57,027 nt of DNA. Source: Methanosarcina sp. (GTDB taxonomy: Archaea > Halobacteriota > Methanosarcinia > Methanosarcinales > Methanosarcinaceae). The notes beneath the pieces are model-generated. The model saw only the letters and a program-made list of their open reading frames with translations. It ran no database searches and was not told the DNA's origin. A program made the translations under genes and the position numbers. Below are positions 28,687 through 37,521 of the stretch, piece by piece. Location of the stretch: NCBI RefSeq assembly GCF_028693135.1, contig NZ_JAQUVZ010000022.1:1-57027 (forward strand). Reading direction: 5' to 3'. The number at the start of each line of letters is the position of its first letter. The stretch's first letter is position 1.

Positions 28687-29445
28687 ATGGAAAGTATACG
28701 GAATAATGTACCGCAAAATCGCCAGAAAACTCTAAAAGCTGTTCTCTTTGATATGGATAATACCCTTTTTGATTTCATAGCCGTAAAACTCATAGCATGC
28801 AGGGAGGTCCTCTCCTATCTTGGAGAGGGAAATAGGGGCCTTAAGAAGGATCCTGCGGAACTTTTCAGGTACTTCCTCAGGGGAACTTACGGATTTGAAG
28901 ACTATGAAAATATAAAGGACTACATGCAGGAGAGAAAGCTTTTCACAGAGCAGGCATACAGGCAGTGCTGTGAGATCTATGACAGGGAAAAACTGCAAAA
29001 TCTCGAACTATATCCCGGGGTAAGAGACACCCTTGAGGAACTGAAGAAACTTGGCCTCAGGCTTGTAATAATAACAGATGCCGACAGGTACCATGCCCAT
29101 GCAAGGCTTACGAAAGTCGGGCTTCTTGAGTCCTTTGAGTTCCTTGTGTCTGCGGATATGACATGTACGAAAAAGCCGGACCCTGCCCATTTTCTCTTTG
29201 CTCTTGATGCCCTCGGGCTAAAGCCAGAAGAAAGCCTGGTGGTGGGGGATAGCATCAAAAGAGATATGGCTCCCGCACGCAGACTAGGCTTAAAAACAGC
29301 ATATGCTTCCTATGGGGACTGGAGACCCGCAGAAGAAACAGAACAATGCTTTGACTTTCAGCTCAACACATTTCATGACCTGATGGGATACATCGGTACC
29401 CTGAACGGCACTCATGTTCAGACAGATTCGCAAAACAAAAATTAA
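28687..29445 (+). CDS. HAD-superfamily hydrolase (subfamily IA)
   Basis: A haloacid dehalogenase-like phosphatase. Motif I is VLFDMDNTLFDF, motif II VIITDADRYH, motif III KKPDPAHF, and motif IV VVGDSIKRDMAPARRLG. An alpha-helical cap lies between motifs I and II. The substrate is unknown (phosphoglycolate-type and nucleotidase members look alike). ATG 28687 has AGGA at a good distance; a possible ATG at 28666 does not. Confidence 0.9.
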   Translation: MESIRNNVPQNRQKTLKAVLFDMDNTLFDFIAVKLIACREVLSYLGEGNRGLKKDPAELFRYFLRGTYGFEDYENIKDYMQERKLFTEQAYRQCCEIYDREKLQNLELYPGVRDTLEELKKLGLRLVIITDADRYHAHARLTKVGLLESFEFLVSADMTCTKKPDPAHFLFALDALGLKPEESLVVGDSIKRDMAPARRLGLKTAYASYGDWRPAEETEQCFDFQLNTFHDLMGYIGTLNGTHVQTDSQNKN

Positions 29446-29604
29446 ATTGATCATTAAATAAAAGTCAGTCCAGATAAAAGATTTAGAGAAAAATATAATT
29501 TTAGCCGCTATGCCTGTTAATCCCTTAATGAGTTTTTCTGGCTAACGGCTTTTTCTGGCTCCTTTCTGCAGTTTTTCTGGAAATTTGCTCTATATTAAGG
29601 TTGG

Positions 29605-30483
29605 TTAAATAAGGTCTGAGTATATTGGGTTTATATCGACTGCCCTTTCGTAGGATTCCATTGCTTTCTGATGTTTATTAACCCTGTCGTATACTATTCC
29701 TTTGCCAATCCAGGCTTTTGTAAAGCTGGGGTTGATGTCTATAGCCTTTTCAAAAGCTTCAAGTGCTTCTTTGTATTTCTCAAGGTCTCTCAGGGCAATT
29801 CCTTTGTTGTACCAGAACCTTGCATTCTCAGGATTTGCTTTTATCTTGTTGTCAAAAATCTCTACGGCTCTCTCAATGTATAATTTTGCTTCATCGTTCT
29901 TCCCGAGCCAGCGCATAACAACTCCTTTGTTGTAAAGGGCTTTTCCGTTGGTCGGGTTTAACTCAAGTGCCCTGTTAAAAGCATCAAGAGCTTCCTGATA
30001 ACTCTTTATTTTACAGAGCCCCATTCCTTTCTTGCACCATTCGCTTGCGCTCATAGAGCCCATGTCGTAATTCGTTGAATAGAGCCGGATAGCTTTCTCA
30101 AGGTCATCCATTGCATCTTCGTATGCTTTCATTTCCCTGAGGGCCATTCCCCGCCTGTACCAGACTTCCGGGTCTTCAGGAGCAAGGGCCACCGCCCGGG
30201 AGAATGCATCCAGGGATTCCTCGTACTGCATGAGGCTCAGGAGAAGTTCCGCTTTGAAACACCAGGTTTTAGCATCAGAAGGGTTGATCTCAAGAGACCT
30301 GTTAAAAGCATCAAGAGCTTCCTCGTACCTCATGAGGTTTTTGAGGACAATCCCTTTGCTAAACAGGATTTTTGCATTATCAGGGCTTATTTCCAGAGCC
30401 TTCTCGTATGCATCCAGAGCTTCTGTAAACCTTTTTAATTCATGGAGTGCAACGCCTTTATTGTACCATTCATTTAAACTCAT
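29605..30483 (-). CDS. Tetratricopeptide repeat (TPR) protein
   Basis: About eight TPR units follow directly on MSLNEWYNKGVALHELK. One unit (residues 130-170) contains an insertion, YSTNYDMGSMSASEWCKKG. No signal peptide or catalytic motif is visible. ATG 30483 has GGTGTGG upstream and begins exactly at the first TPR, so the longer frame to 30549 is unlikely. It probably forms a protein-binding scaffold. Its units resemble those of the gene at 27238, so the two may be old duplicates. Confidence 0.9.
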   Translation of the reverse strand: MSLNEWYNKGVALHELKRFTEALDAYEKALEISPDNAKILFSKGIVLKNLMRYEEALDAFNRSLEINPSDAKTWCFKAELLLSLMQYEESLDAFSRAVALAPEDPEVWYRRGMALREMKAYEDAMDDLEKAIRLYSTNYDMGSMSASEWCKKGMGLCKIKSYQEALDAFNRALELNPTNGKALYNKGVVMRWLGKNDEAKLYIERAVEIFDNKIKANPENARFWYNKGIALRDLEKYKEALEAFEKAIDINPSFTKAWIGKGIVYDRVNKHQKAMESYERAVDINPIYSDLI

Positions 30484-31295
30484 AATTTTACCACACCTTT
30501 TTTTGGATACGTTTTTCCACCGCTTTACCACATCTACCTTGAACAACAATATGCTTTCAGAGCATTAATTCGGTTTTGTACTTTAATTCCTTATCAGAAA
30601 TAAGGACGGAAAAACAGTTACGCACAATAATCTACGTTTTATTCTTTTTTAAACATTTTGAAATATTCATAAACATTATTATTTTAAAAATAGAGTTTTT
30701 AAATTATGCTCATGACCAGAGAATCTATTTATCAACCTTTTAATATTTTATCTAATAAATAAACAAATTTAATACTATTCGACTAAAATATGACTAATAT
30801 ATGTACATTATGGTCGTAATAGCTCATTCATCGCTGCAATGTTCCGCTTTCGCCAAAAAGTTCTCCCGGTTCTCCCTGAAAAGCAAATGGGTTAAGGTCG
30901 GACAGATATCTTCTGGATAATAAGAAGCCGATTTCTATGCGCGACCAGTATGGAGATAATTACTTGTTTCCCTGATCTCGAAGTTGCGGCAGAGTTCTCA
31001 AGGAACTCTCAACGAAGCTATGTAATTTTTACGGAAAATCTCATTTTAGCGGATAAACTTGATTTTAACGGGAAAATGTAATTTTAAAAGAATCTGTAAT
31101 TTTTACGAATATACCCATTTTACGAAGTGATATAATAGGATTTGTAAAAAGTGGTCTTTATTGAAATAATTAAAAACTAACGTAGATATATCTGGGGTAC
31201 AATATAATTAAATTCATTAAGATGCATTTCAAGTAATTTTTGAGTAAAAGTAATAAACATGATTGATAAGCATATTAACTGACTATAAGTAAAAA
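30484..31295. other. Gene-free region with a degenerate periodic motif
   Basis: No intact gene is visible. GTAATTTTTACG, a near-palindrome, occurs near 31022 and 31109, and degenerate ATTTTA-CG versions lie between them about every 20 bases. A stretch near 30830-31030 has higher GC and could be an old gene remnant, but no family could be recognised. Confidence 0.4.
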
Positions 31296-31337
31296 AGGCA
31301 TCTTAATAAGTGTGTAAATAAAAATATTAAGATGCCT
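31296..31337 (-). terminator. Perfect 13-bp inverted repeat with T-tract on minus strand
   Basis: AGGCATCTTAATA (31296-31308) pairs fully with TATTAAGATGCCT (31325-31337). On the minus strand TTTTTTAC follows, which fits a terminator for the response-regulator transcript. A third half-site, TTAAGATGC, lies near 31217. Confidence 0.55.
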
Positions 31338-31489
31338 CAAAGGAATCTGGTGAATTTCAACCTCCTGAAAAGTCTCGTAAAGTATGCAGGATCTGAAAAG
31401 GAGAAATAAAAGGAAATTTCACCTTTTAATAAGTCTGATTCCTTTATGGGAGTTTTATTGCTTATCAGAAAGCAAATTTCCTCCCTGAT

Positions 31490-32002
31490 TCAAATCTGGC
31501 TACGTCTCATGACCATTCCGACCCTTGCTTTCAATTCTAATGGATTAAAAGGTTCAGCAATGTAGTCGTCAGCTCCTGATTTAAAGGCTTTAAGAGAACC
31601 TTCAGCTTTATCCCTTTCACTCAGCATCATAACAGGAATCCAGCAGCACTTTGGGCTGGCTTTAATCTGTCTGCAGATTTCAAAACCATCTGTATTCAGA
31701 AAAGCCGTATCAATCAGTACCAGGTCTGGTCTTTCTGTATTTACTGTTTCAAGGGCTGAAAAGCTATCCGGGGTATTGACAACATTGTAGTTTTCAGCTT
31801 CAAGAACCTTCTTTAGGGTATTGTGGACCTTATGCCCATTACCCATTATCAGGATTTTTTCCCTGATATCATGAAGGTTTGCAATCCGAACTTTTACTAA
31901 CTCTTCCGTAACTGAAAGAGTTCGGGCAATATCTCTTTCGCTTATTTCAGGTTGTTCTTCTATAAGCTTTAAAATTTCACGGTCAAGATTAATGTTATGC
32001 AT
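31490..32002 (-). CDS. Response-regulator-like protein with N-terminal helix-turn-helix and degenerate receiver
   Basis: Residues 1-45 (ILKLIEEQPEISERDIARTL) look like a winged-helix start, and a receiver domain follows. The receiver keeps the phospho-acceptor aspartate (LVLIDTAFLNTDGFEI) and the Ser (VMMLSERD). The acidic pair after strand 1 is replaced by GNGH (KILIMGNGHKV), and the usual Lys before Pro-Phe is Glu (YIAEPFNPLEL). Normal phosphorylation is therefore doubtful. The order HTH-receiver is the reverse of most bacterial regulators. ATG 32002 lies just after GGTGGAGGG. A small winged-helix gene is divergent from it. Confidence 0.8.
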   Translation of the reverse strand: MHNINLDREILKLIEEQPEISERDIARTLSVTEELVKVRIANLHDIREKILIMGNGHKVHNTLKKVLEAENYNVVNTPDSFSALETVNTERPDLVLIDTAFLNTDGFEICRQIKASPKCCWIPVMMLSERDKAEGSLKAFKSGADDYIAEPFNPLELKARVGMVMRRSQI

Positions 32003-32239
32003 TTCCCTCCACCTCATACAGTATACATTTTCTTAGGTATTAAACATTTCTCAAATATTAAAACGAAAAGTGTAGTTAAAAATATACACAGTATATTGAG
32101 GGGGGCGCGGATTCATCCAAATATTTCTAAGATTTTGTATGGATCGCCTGGCTAACCAATAATGAGATAAGTTTATAACCCTAAATAGCAAGTTAATAGT
32201 GGAAATAAGAATCACTTACGGAGAACAGCCACCTCTGAG

Positions 32240-32530
32240 ATGATAACAATGGATCCACTTGAAAAAATCTTTGGAAAAACCGCACAGATGACCGTCCTTA
32301 AAAATCTAATTGGGCACCAGAACGAATCGACCTACCTATCAGGGATAGCAGAAGAGACCGGTCTGTCTCATTCCAGTGTATCAAGAGTCATTACCCCTCT
32401 AATAGAGTCGGGTATTGTCATAGAAAAACCTCTTGGGAAGCAGATCCGAACTTTTCAGCTGAATATGGAAAGCGACGCAACAAGATTGATCATAGATTTT
32501 TACAATAAAATTAACCAGATGCTGGAATAA
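32240..32530 (+). CDS. Winged-helix DNA-binding protein (MarR/ArsR-like)
   Basis: The 96 residues hold a single winged helix: TVLKNLIGHQNESTYLSGIAEETGLSHSSVSRVITPLIESGIVIEKPLG, in which SHSSVSRVI is the recognition helix. The C-terminal part (LIIDFYNKINQMLE) is a likely dimer helix. No effector domain is present. It may start at the third codon downstream (ATG 32249). It is divergent from the degenerate response regulator, which suggests that one may control the other. Confidence 0.82.
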   Translation: MITMDPLEKIFGKTAQMTVLKNLIGHQNESTYLSGIAEETGLSHSSVSRVITPLIESGIVIEKPLGKQIRTFQLNMESDATRLIIDFYNKINQMLE

Positions 32531-32562
32531 GCCTTAAAGCGCATTCCTGAATGCTTAATTTA

Positions 32563-32594
32563 GGGACAGAGCAATTTTACTGTCCCCTTTTTAA
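32563..32594 (+). terminator. Hairpin and T-tract after the winged-helix gene
   Basis: GGGACAG (32563-32569) pairs with CTGTCCC (32580-32586), then CTTTTTAATTTTTT. This is a clear stem plus U-tract. Confidence 0.65.
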
Positions 32595-32717
32595 TTTTTT
32601 CATGAATAGTGTTGACTATATGATTCTGGAAAGAACATGGCAAGGACCTTAATCAAAAGAACCGTGTTTTCAGGCCAGGTTCTGGTTTAAGCCCTTCCCG
32701 AATCTTTTTATTCAATT

Positions 32718-32789
32718 CTGTCTATATTATTCAAAGCTGTCCATATCATTCAATGTTGTCTATATTATTCAAGGCTGTTTATATATTCG
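32718..32789. repeat. 19-bp tandem repeat that includes the 3' end of trxB
   Basis: Units start at 32718, 32737, 32756 and 32775 (CTGTCTATATTATTCAAAG type). The last lies over the trxB stop codon and last codons; the others are outside, so the gene's 3' end was copied downstream. Confidence 0.8.
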
Positions 32790-33682
32790 TTTGCAGCCGT
32801 GGCGGCGATTGCTCCATCACTCACCGCTGCTACAAGCTGCCAGATAGGGGTGTCGCGGCAGTCTCCGGCGGCATAAATTCCCTTCTCTGAGGTTTCCATC
32901 CAGCGGCCGGTCTTGATGAAGCCTTCATTATTTTTTTCCACACTAACGAATTCGGTATTTGGGTGGATGCCCACATAGATAAAAACTCCGTTAGTAGAAA
33001 GCTCCCTTGATTCTTTGCTGTTGAGATCTTGCAGGATAACTTTTTCGACCTTTTTTATCCCTTCCCCGCTTCCTACTATTTCCAGGACAAGAGTATTGAG
33101 GATGAGCTCAATGTTTGGAGTTGCAGACGCCCTGTCCTGAAGGACTTTTGCAGCCTTCAAACGGTCCCGCCTGTGGACAAGATATACCTTCTGGGCAATC
33201 TTTGAAAGAAGAAGAGCATCTGCAACTGCAGAGTTGCCGCCTCCTACAACAACTACAGTTTTGTTTTTGAAAAAAGGTCCATCACAGATTGCGCAGTAGG
33301 AGACTCCCTTACTGATAAGTTCTTTCTCTCCGGGCACGTTCAGATGCTTTGGATTTGCGCCTGTGGCAATGATTAAGGCTTTTGCTTCCAGGTCCCCGCC
33401 ATCCGTTGAGACTATTTTTTTTGTCCCTTCGGTCCGGACCGAGAGAACTTCAGCAATTCTGGTCTTAACCCCGACTTCCTGAGCATGTGTTCTATATTTT
33501 TCCATCAGTTCAAGTCCGGAAATTGACGGAAAACCAGGATAGTTTTCTACAATATCTGCCATCGAAATCTGACCGCTGATCTCGTTTCTTTCAAGAATAA
33601 GGGTCTCAAGCCCGAAACGCACAGCGTAAATTCCCGCCGCAAGCCCTGCAGGCCCCCCTCCTATAATAATCAGGTCGTACAT
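32765..33682 (-). CDS. trxB: Thioredoxin reductase
   Basis: A flavoenzyme that reduces thioredoxin. The 305 residues carry IIGGGPAGLAAGIYA (FAD), the redox pair CAIC in YCAICDGPFF, VVVGGGNSAVADALLL (second nucleotide site), and YAAGDCRDTPIWQLVAAVSDGAIAA. It follows the small thioredoxin gene by 54 bases on the same strand, a natural substrate-enzyme pair. The electron donor (NADPH, NADH or F420H2) cannot be told from the sequence: the second nucleotide site is followed by VHRRDRLKAA. The last codons and stop are part of a 19-bp tandem array. Confidence 0.95.
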   Translation of the reverse strand: MYDLIIIGGGPAGLAAGIYAVRFGLETLILERNEISGQISMADIVENYPGFPSISGLELMEKYRTHAQEVGVKTRIAEVLSVRTEGTKKIVSTDGGDLEAKALIIATGANPKHLNVPGEKELISKGVSYCAICDGPFFKNKTVVVVGGGNSAVADALLLSKIAQKVYLVHRRDRLKAAKVLQDRASATPNIELILNTLVLEIVGSGEGIKKVEKVILQDLNSKESRELSTNGVFIYVGIHPNTEFVSVEKNNEGFIKTGRWMETSEKGIYAAGDCRDTPIWQLVAAVSDGAIAATAANEYINSLE

Positions 33683-33736
33683 ACTTACCTCCCATAAACA
33701 GAAAATGAGTTCAAAAAATAAAGTTTTACCGTGCCT

Positions 33737-33979
33737 TCACTTAATGCGGGCTACAGCATCGGCTTTTTTAGGAAGGCCCGTAAAAGCAGTTTCCCCGTCG
33801 ATAAGAGTTGTAGGGACCCCTACTATGCCATACTTATCAGTAAGAGCCTGACCCTCCGGGGTCTCCACATCAACTTCCTCGTACTCGAAATCGTATTCCG
33901 ATTTAAGATCTTTCCAGAACCTGCGTGTTGCCGGGCATGCCGTACACCAGCTGGCGTGAATGAGCGTAACCTTTACCAT
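33737..33979 (-). CDS. Small thioredoxin-like protein (CTAC active site)
   Basis: An 80-residue protein with a short thioredoxin/glutaredoxin fold: TLIHASWCTACPATRRFWKDL contains the active site CTAC (residues 12-15), and GIVGVPTTLIDG supplies the cis-Pro. Classic thioredoxin has CGPC. Short archaeal members of this kind act as thioredoxins with their neighbouring reductase. It is the first gene of a two-gene operon with trxB. Confidence 0.9.
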   Translation of the reverse strand: MVKVTLIHASWCTACPATRRFWKDLKSEYDFEYEEVDVETPEGQALTDKYGIVGVPTTLIDGETAFTGLPKKADAVARIK

Positions 33980-34144
33980 GAAAATACATCTCCAAAAACT
34001 ACGATTGTAAGCCTTATTTCTGTTATTAATTTTCTATATATAAATACGTTGAGCGTATCCGTAAATCTAAAAATAAATCCCCAGATTCCCCGATAAGCCT
34101 GCGGCGCCAAAAGCTTTAAACCAATAAGCTCCTAAAGCGGGGGT

Positions 34145-34945
34145 ATGCTCACATTTATAGGGCTGGGCCTTTTTGATGAATATGATATCTCCTTAAAAGG
34201 ACTTGAGGCTATCCGGGAAGCCGACCTTGTATACGCTGAGTTCTATACTTCCTGCCTTATGGGAACAAACCCTGAAAAAATGGAAAAACTCTACGGAAAG
34301 AAAGTCCATTTACTCTCAAGGGAAGATGTGGAGCAGCAACCTGATTGGCTGGACGAAGCAAAAGACAAAAATGTCGCCTTCCTCACAGGCGGAGATACAA
34401 TGGTCTCCACAACTCACGTTGACCTGCGCCTCAGGGCGGAAAAGCTAGGGATAGAAACCCGCCTGGTTCATGGGGCGTCAATCGCCTCAGCCGTCTCAGG
34501 GCTTACTGGGCTTCAGAACTACCGCTTCGGAAAATCCGCAAGTATTCCATACCCCTACGAAAGTCGCCGAGGAGCCCGGATAATTTCGGAAACTCCCTAT
34601 GATATCATAAAACAAAACTCCGAACTTGGCCTCCATACCCTTGTCTTTCTGGACATCGATAAAGAAAAAGGATATATGACCGTTAACCTTGCTCTTGAAC
34701 TCTTGCTTGAGGTTGAGGAAAAAAAGGGGGAAAAAGCAATGAACAGGGCGGTTGCTGTGGGAATAGCAAGGGCAGGCTCGGAGAAACCCGTGGTAAAAGC
34801 TGACTACGCAGAAAACCTGAAGGATTTTGATTTTGGAAAGCCTCTTCATATCCTGGTAGTTCCCGGAAAACTGCATTTCCTTGAAGCTGAAGCTCTTGTG
34901 AAACTTGCAGCCGGTCCTGAGGAACTTATGGAAGACATAAACTAA
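34145..34945 (+). CDS. dphB: Diphthine synthase
   Basis: This SAM-dependent methyltransferase (Dph5 family) methylates the modified histidine of EF-2 to diphthine, the second stage of diphthamide formation. The 266 residues match the family: MLTFIGLGLFDEYDISLKGL at the start, AEFYTSCL, GGDTMVSTTHVDLRLRA, and HGASIASAVSGLTGLQNYRFG. It has the tetrapyrrole-methylase fold. The substrate EF-2 is encoded at the start of this window. A 15-bp repeat array and a DUF357 gene follow. The start has no strong SD; AAGCGGGGGT lies immediately upstream. Confidence 0.96.
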   Translation: MLTFIGLGLFDEYDISLKGLEAIREADLVYAEFYTSCLMGTNPEKMEKLYGKKVHLLSREDVEQQPDWLDEAKDKNVAFLTGGDTMVSTTHVDLRLRAEKLGIETRLVHGASIASAVSGLTGLQNYRFGKSASIPYPYESRRGARIISETPYDIIKQNSELGLHTLVFLDIDKEKGYMTVNLALELLLEVEEKKGEKAMNRAVAVGIARAGSEKPVVKADYAENLKDFDFGKPLHILVVPGKLHFLEAEALVKLAAGPEELMEDIN

Positions 34946-34960
34946 GACCAGATAAAAACT

Positions 34961-35036
34961 GATAGAGGGTAACAGATAGAGGGTAACAGATAGAAAATAA
35001 CAGATAGAAAATAACAGATAGAAAATAACAGTTATA
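34961..35036. repeat. 15-bp tandem repeat after dphB
   Basis: Two GATAGAGGGTAACAG units (34961, 34976) are followed by three GATAGAAAATAACAG units. The change from GGG to AAA splits the array into two sub-families. Confidence 0.9.
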
Positions 35037-35062
35037 ATAAATATTACAAAAAGGACTCCCTG

Positions 35063-35353
35063 GTGGTTAAGATGCCTGCCGATTTGAATGAAAAGGTCAA
35101 CCGATACGAGAATATGTTAAAAAGAGCACTGCAGAAAGCAAAGTATGCTCCAATCCCCGCTTCCCATATGCATGCAGTAGCAGAAGATTACTACACAATG
35201 GCAGAAGCCTACTATAAAGACGGAATATACTTTCTTGATAACGGGGACCCTGTAAATGCCCTTGCTTCCTTCAGCTATGGGCACGCCTGGCTTGACGCGG
35301 GAGCAAAACTTGGGGTCTTTGCTGTGGATGATGAGACTCTTTTTACGATATAA
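35063..35353 (+). CDS. DUF357 domain protein
   Basis: A 96-residue, mainly helical archaeal protein: EKVNRYENMLKRALQKAK, then AEDYYTMAEAYYKDGIYFL and the conserved ALASFSYGHAWLDAGAKLG. Function is unknown. A GTG start (35063) has AAAGGA at a fair distance; the ATG at 35072 is also possible. It is downstream of dphB on the same strand, about 118 bases away. Confidence 0.88.
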   Translation: MVKMPADLNEKVNRYENMLKRALQKAKYAPIPASHMHAVAEDYYTMAEAYYKDGIYFLDNGDPVNALASFSYGHAWLDAGAKLGVFAVDDETLFTI

Positions 35354-35744
35354 GGGCCTGGAAGATCAGATCCATAATAAAAGAATCGAAAACATCGTAA
35401 CCCTTACATATATACAGGAACAGAAGGTAAGGGGTCCTAAAAAAGAAACATGAAAGGTTAAAAAGTTAATAACTAAAAAATAAACGCTAAAAGCTGAAAA
35501 AGAAACGCTAAAAGCTGAAAAATCAACGAATAATAAGAAGTAATAAGGTAAAACTTATAAGTGAAACTTGAGAACTTAAAAGCTTAAACTGAAAAACCAT
35601 ATAATAAGTAAAGTTTATAACTAAAAACGCTTATTCGAAGCCAAAACAATTAATAGACTTTATTCTATTCTTAAGATTTTGTAGTATTTCCCTGCTCCGG
35701 GAATATTCTTAAAAACGTATAATGAATAACTACGGTGGATAATT
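35354..35744. other. Gene-free region with a 21-bp duplication
   Basis: AAACGCTAAAAGCTGAAAAA occurs at 35482 and 35503 (period 21). The remainder is very AT-rich; no gene was seen. Confidence 0.55.
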
Positions 35745-36134
35745 ATGAAGAACTTTCATGTGGTACTTGAAGCAGCTTGGTTGGTTAGAGATGTAAAAAC
35801 GGCTGATGATGCAATAGGGGTTGCGATTTCTGAGGCTGGAAAACGCCTGAACCCCAAATTGGATTTTGTAGAGGTTGATGTGGGATCTACGTCCTGCCCA
35901 GCATGTGGTGAGCCTTTCAGCAGTGTTTTCATAGCGGCAAATACTGCTCTTGTAGGGCTTGTTTTTGAAATGAAGGTTTTTGATGCCGAATCTGCGGAAC
36001 ATGCGGAACGGATCGCAAAATCCGTCATTGGGAAATCTCTCCGCGATATTCCGTTGACAGTTGTTGAAGTCACGGAATTCGAACGGTCAGTCGATAAAGG
36101 CGAACAGCAGCAGAAAGGCAAGGTACATAAATAA
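35745..36134 (+). CDS. UPF0212 / DUF555 family protein
   Basis: A 129-residue archaeal protein with [20 protein letters not shown] at the N-terminus, [19 protein letters not shown] (a C-x2-C pair likely to bind metal) and [18 protein letters not shown]. The function is unknown. GGTGG precedes the ATG. Two hairpins lie at and just after its stop codon. Confidence 0.9.
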   Translation: MKNFHVVLEAAWLVRDVKTADDAIGVAISEAGKRLNPKLDFVEVDVGSTSCPACGEPFSSVFIAANTALVGLVFEMKVFDAESAEHAERIAKSVIGKSLRDIPLTVVEVTEFERSVDKGEQQQKGKVHK

Positions 36135-36235
36135 CAGGTTTCTTTCACTGAACCTGTTGAAAATGCCAGAGCGGAGGAAGTCGTATCTGTACGACTTCTT
36201 ACCTGTGCGGCTTCTTACCTTTACGGCTTCTTATA
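36133..36235 (+). terminator. Two hairpins and a 16-bp repeat after UPF0212
   Basis: AACAGGTT/AACCTGTT (36133-36158) and GAAGTCGTA/TACGACTTC (36177-36198) are perfect stems. The second overlaps three copies of a 16-base unit (TGTACGACTTCTTACC at 36188, 36204, 36220). Terminator or processing site is inferred. Confidence 0.5.
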
Positions 36236-36419
36236 AGACAACTATTCTACAGCCAGGGTTTAAGAACCTCTGGCTAAAAAAAGAAGCACCTTTCACGGCA
36301 GAAATGGATAAATCAGTAATTTTATCTTTTCCTGAATTTTTTCTTGACTCAACTTTCAAGAATATATTCTACCCAAAAAACTCCCGGGCCCTCCATACCC
36401 ATAAAAAAGAGGAAACTGC

Positions 36420-37319
36420 ATGGACAGAATAATTTCCGTAGTGGGGCATACTGCCCTTGATTACATTGTAGATGTTGAACAAATAGCAGGAAAAAACGAG
36501 TCTTCCCCTGTAATTGACTATGAAGAATATCCCGGCGGAGGGGCTGCAAATATTGCAGTTGCCATTGCAAATCTTGGAGGAAAAAGCCAGCTGATATCTC
36601 CTGTAGGTGTGGATTTTTCAAGCTCGGGGTATGAGAAGCTCCTTAAGGAAGCCTGCGTTGACCTATCTCGCCTTTACAGTATTGAAGACCTGAAGCTTTC
36701 AAAGGCTTTCATTTTCACAGACAGGGAAGACAATCAGACCAGCTATTTTTACTGGGGAGCGTCCTCAAAATTCAAAGAGCTTGAGCCTGAACCTGCAGAT
36801 TTTGTCCACCTGGCAACAGCAGATTGCGTCTACAATGCAAAGATCGCGCAGATTGCCGGTTTTGTCTCATTTGATCCGGGTCAGGATCTGGTGACTTACT
36901 CAAAGGAAACACTCGAGACAATCCTTGCCCATACTGATATTCTCTTTGCAAACAGGCACGAAATCCGGCGGGTTTCAGAGATGACCGGAAAAAGCTTTTC
37001 CGAACTCAGGGCTATGATTGACGTTATTGTTGTTACCTATGATGCGGAAGGCAGCAGAATTTACACAGGCAACGGAGAATGGGCAATTCCTGTAGTTTCC
37101 GTAAAGGCTGCAGACCCTACCGGAGCAGGAGATGCTTACAGGGCAGGTTTTCTGCTGGCCTACACCAGAGGCTATTCCCTTCCCACATGTGGGGAAATAG
37201 GGGCTACTGTAGCTTCCTTTGCCGTACAGACCCGAGGCTGCCAGACCAGTCTTCCAACCTGGGAAGAGATGAAATCTCGCTATGAAGCCAGCTTCGGAAA
37301 ACTGGATGTCGAGAGCTAA
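36420..37319 (+). CDS. PfkB-family carbohydrate/nucleoside kinase
   Basis: A ribokinase-fold sugar or nucleoside kinase of 299 residues. Motifs: EEYPGGGAANIAVAIANLGG (first PfkB signature), ISPVGVDFSSSGYEKLL, and DPTGAGDAYRAGFLLAY (second signature; Asp of GAGD is the catalytic base). The substrate could be ribose, a nucleoside or another sugar. AGAGGA precedes the ATG. No neighbour narrows the role. Confidence 0.9.
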   Translation: MDRIISVVGHTALDYIVDVEQIAGKNESSPVIDYEEYPGGGAANIAVAIANLGGKSQLISPVGVDFSSSGYEKLLKEACVDLSRLYSIEDLKLSKAFIFTDREDNQTSYFYWGASSKFKELEPEPADFVHLATADCVYNAKIAQIAGFVSFDPGQDLVTYSKETLETILAHTDILFANRHEIRRVSEMTGKSFSELRAMIDVIVVTYDAEGSRIYTGNGEWAIPVVSVKAADPTGAGDAYRAGFLLAYTRGYSLPTCGEIGATVASFAVQTRGCQTSLPTWEEMKSRYEASFGKLDVES

Positions 37320-37384
37320 GGCCGCTAAAAATCCATGGGAAGCAGGCCGACCTGAGACATATATATCTTATGTTATATACTAAT

Positions 37385-37482
37385 CTCGGAACTATAATCC
37401 CCTAACTATAATCTCGGAACTATAATCTCGGAACTATAATCCCCTAACTATAATCTCGGAACTATAATCCGCGAATTATAAC
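37385..37482. repeat. 14-bp tandem array with TATAAT in each unit
   Basis: Seven units of exactly 14 bases: CTCGGAACTATAAT (A), CCCCTAACTATAAT (B) and a degenerate last one, in the order A B A A B A C. It ends 40 bases before the Dph6-like gene, where its promoter should be. Confidence 0.9.
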
Positions 37483-37521
37483 CTGGAATTACGAACAAAT
37501 AGAACACAGAAGAGGATGCAG

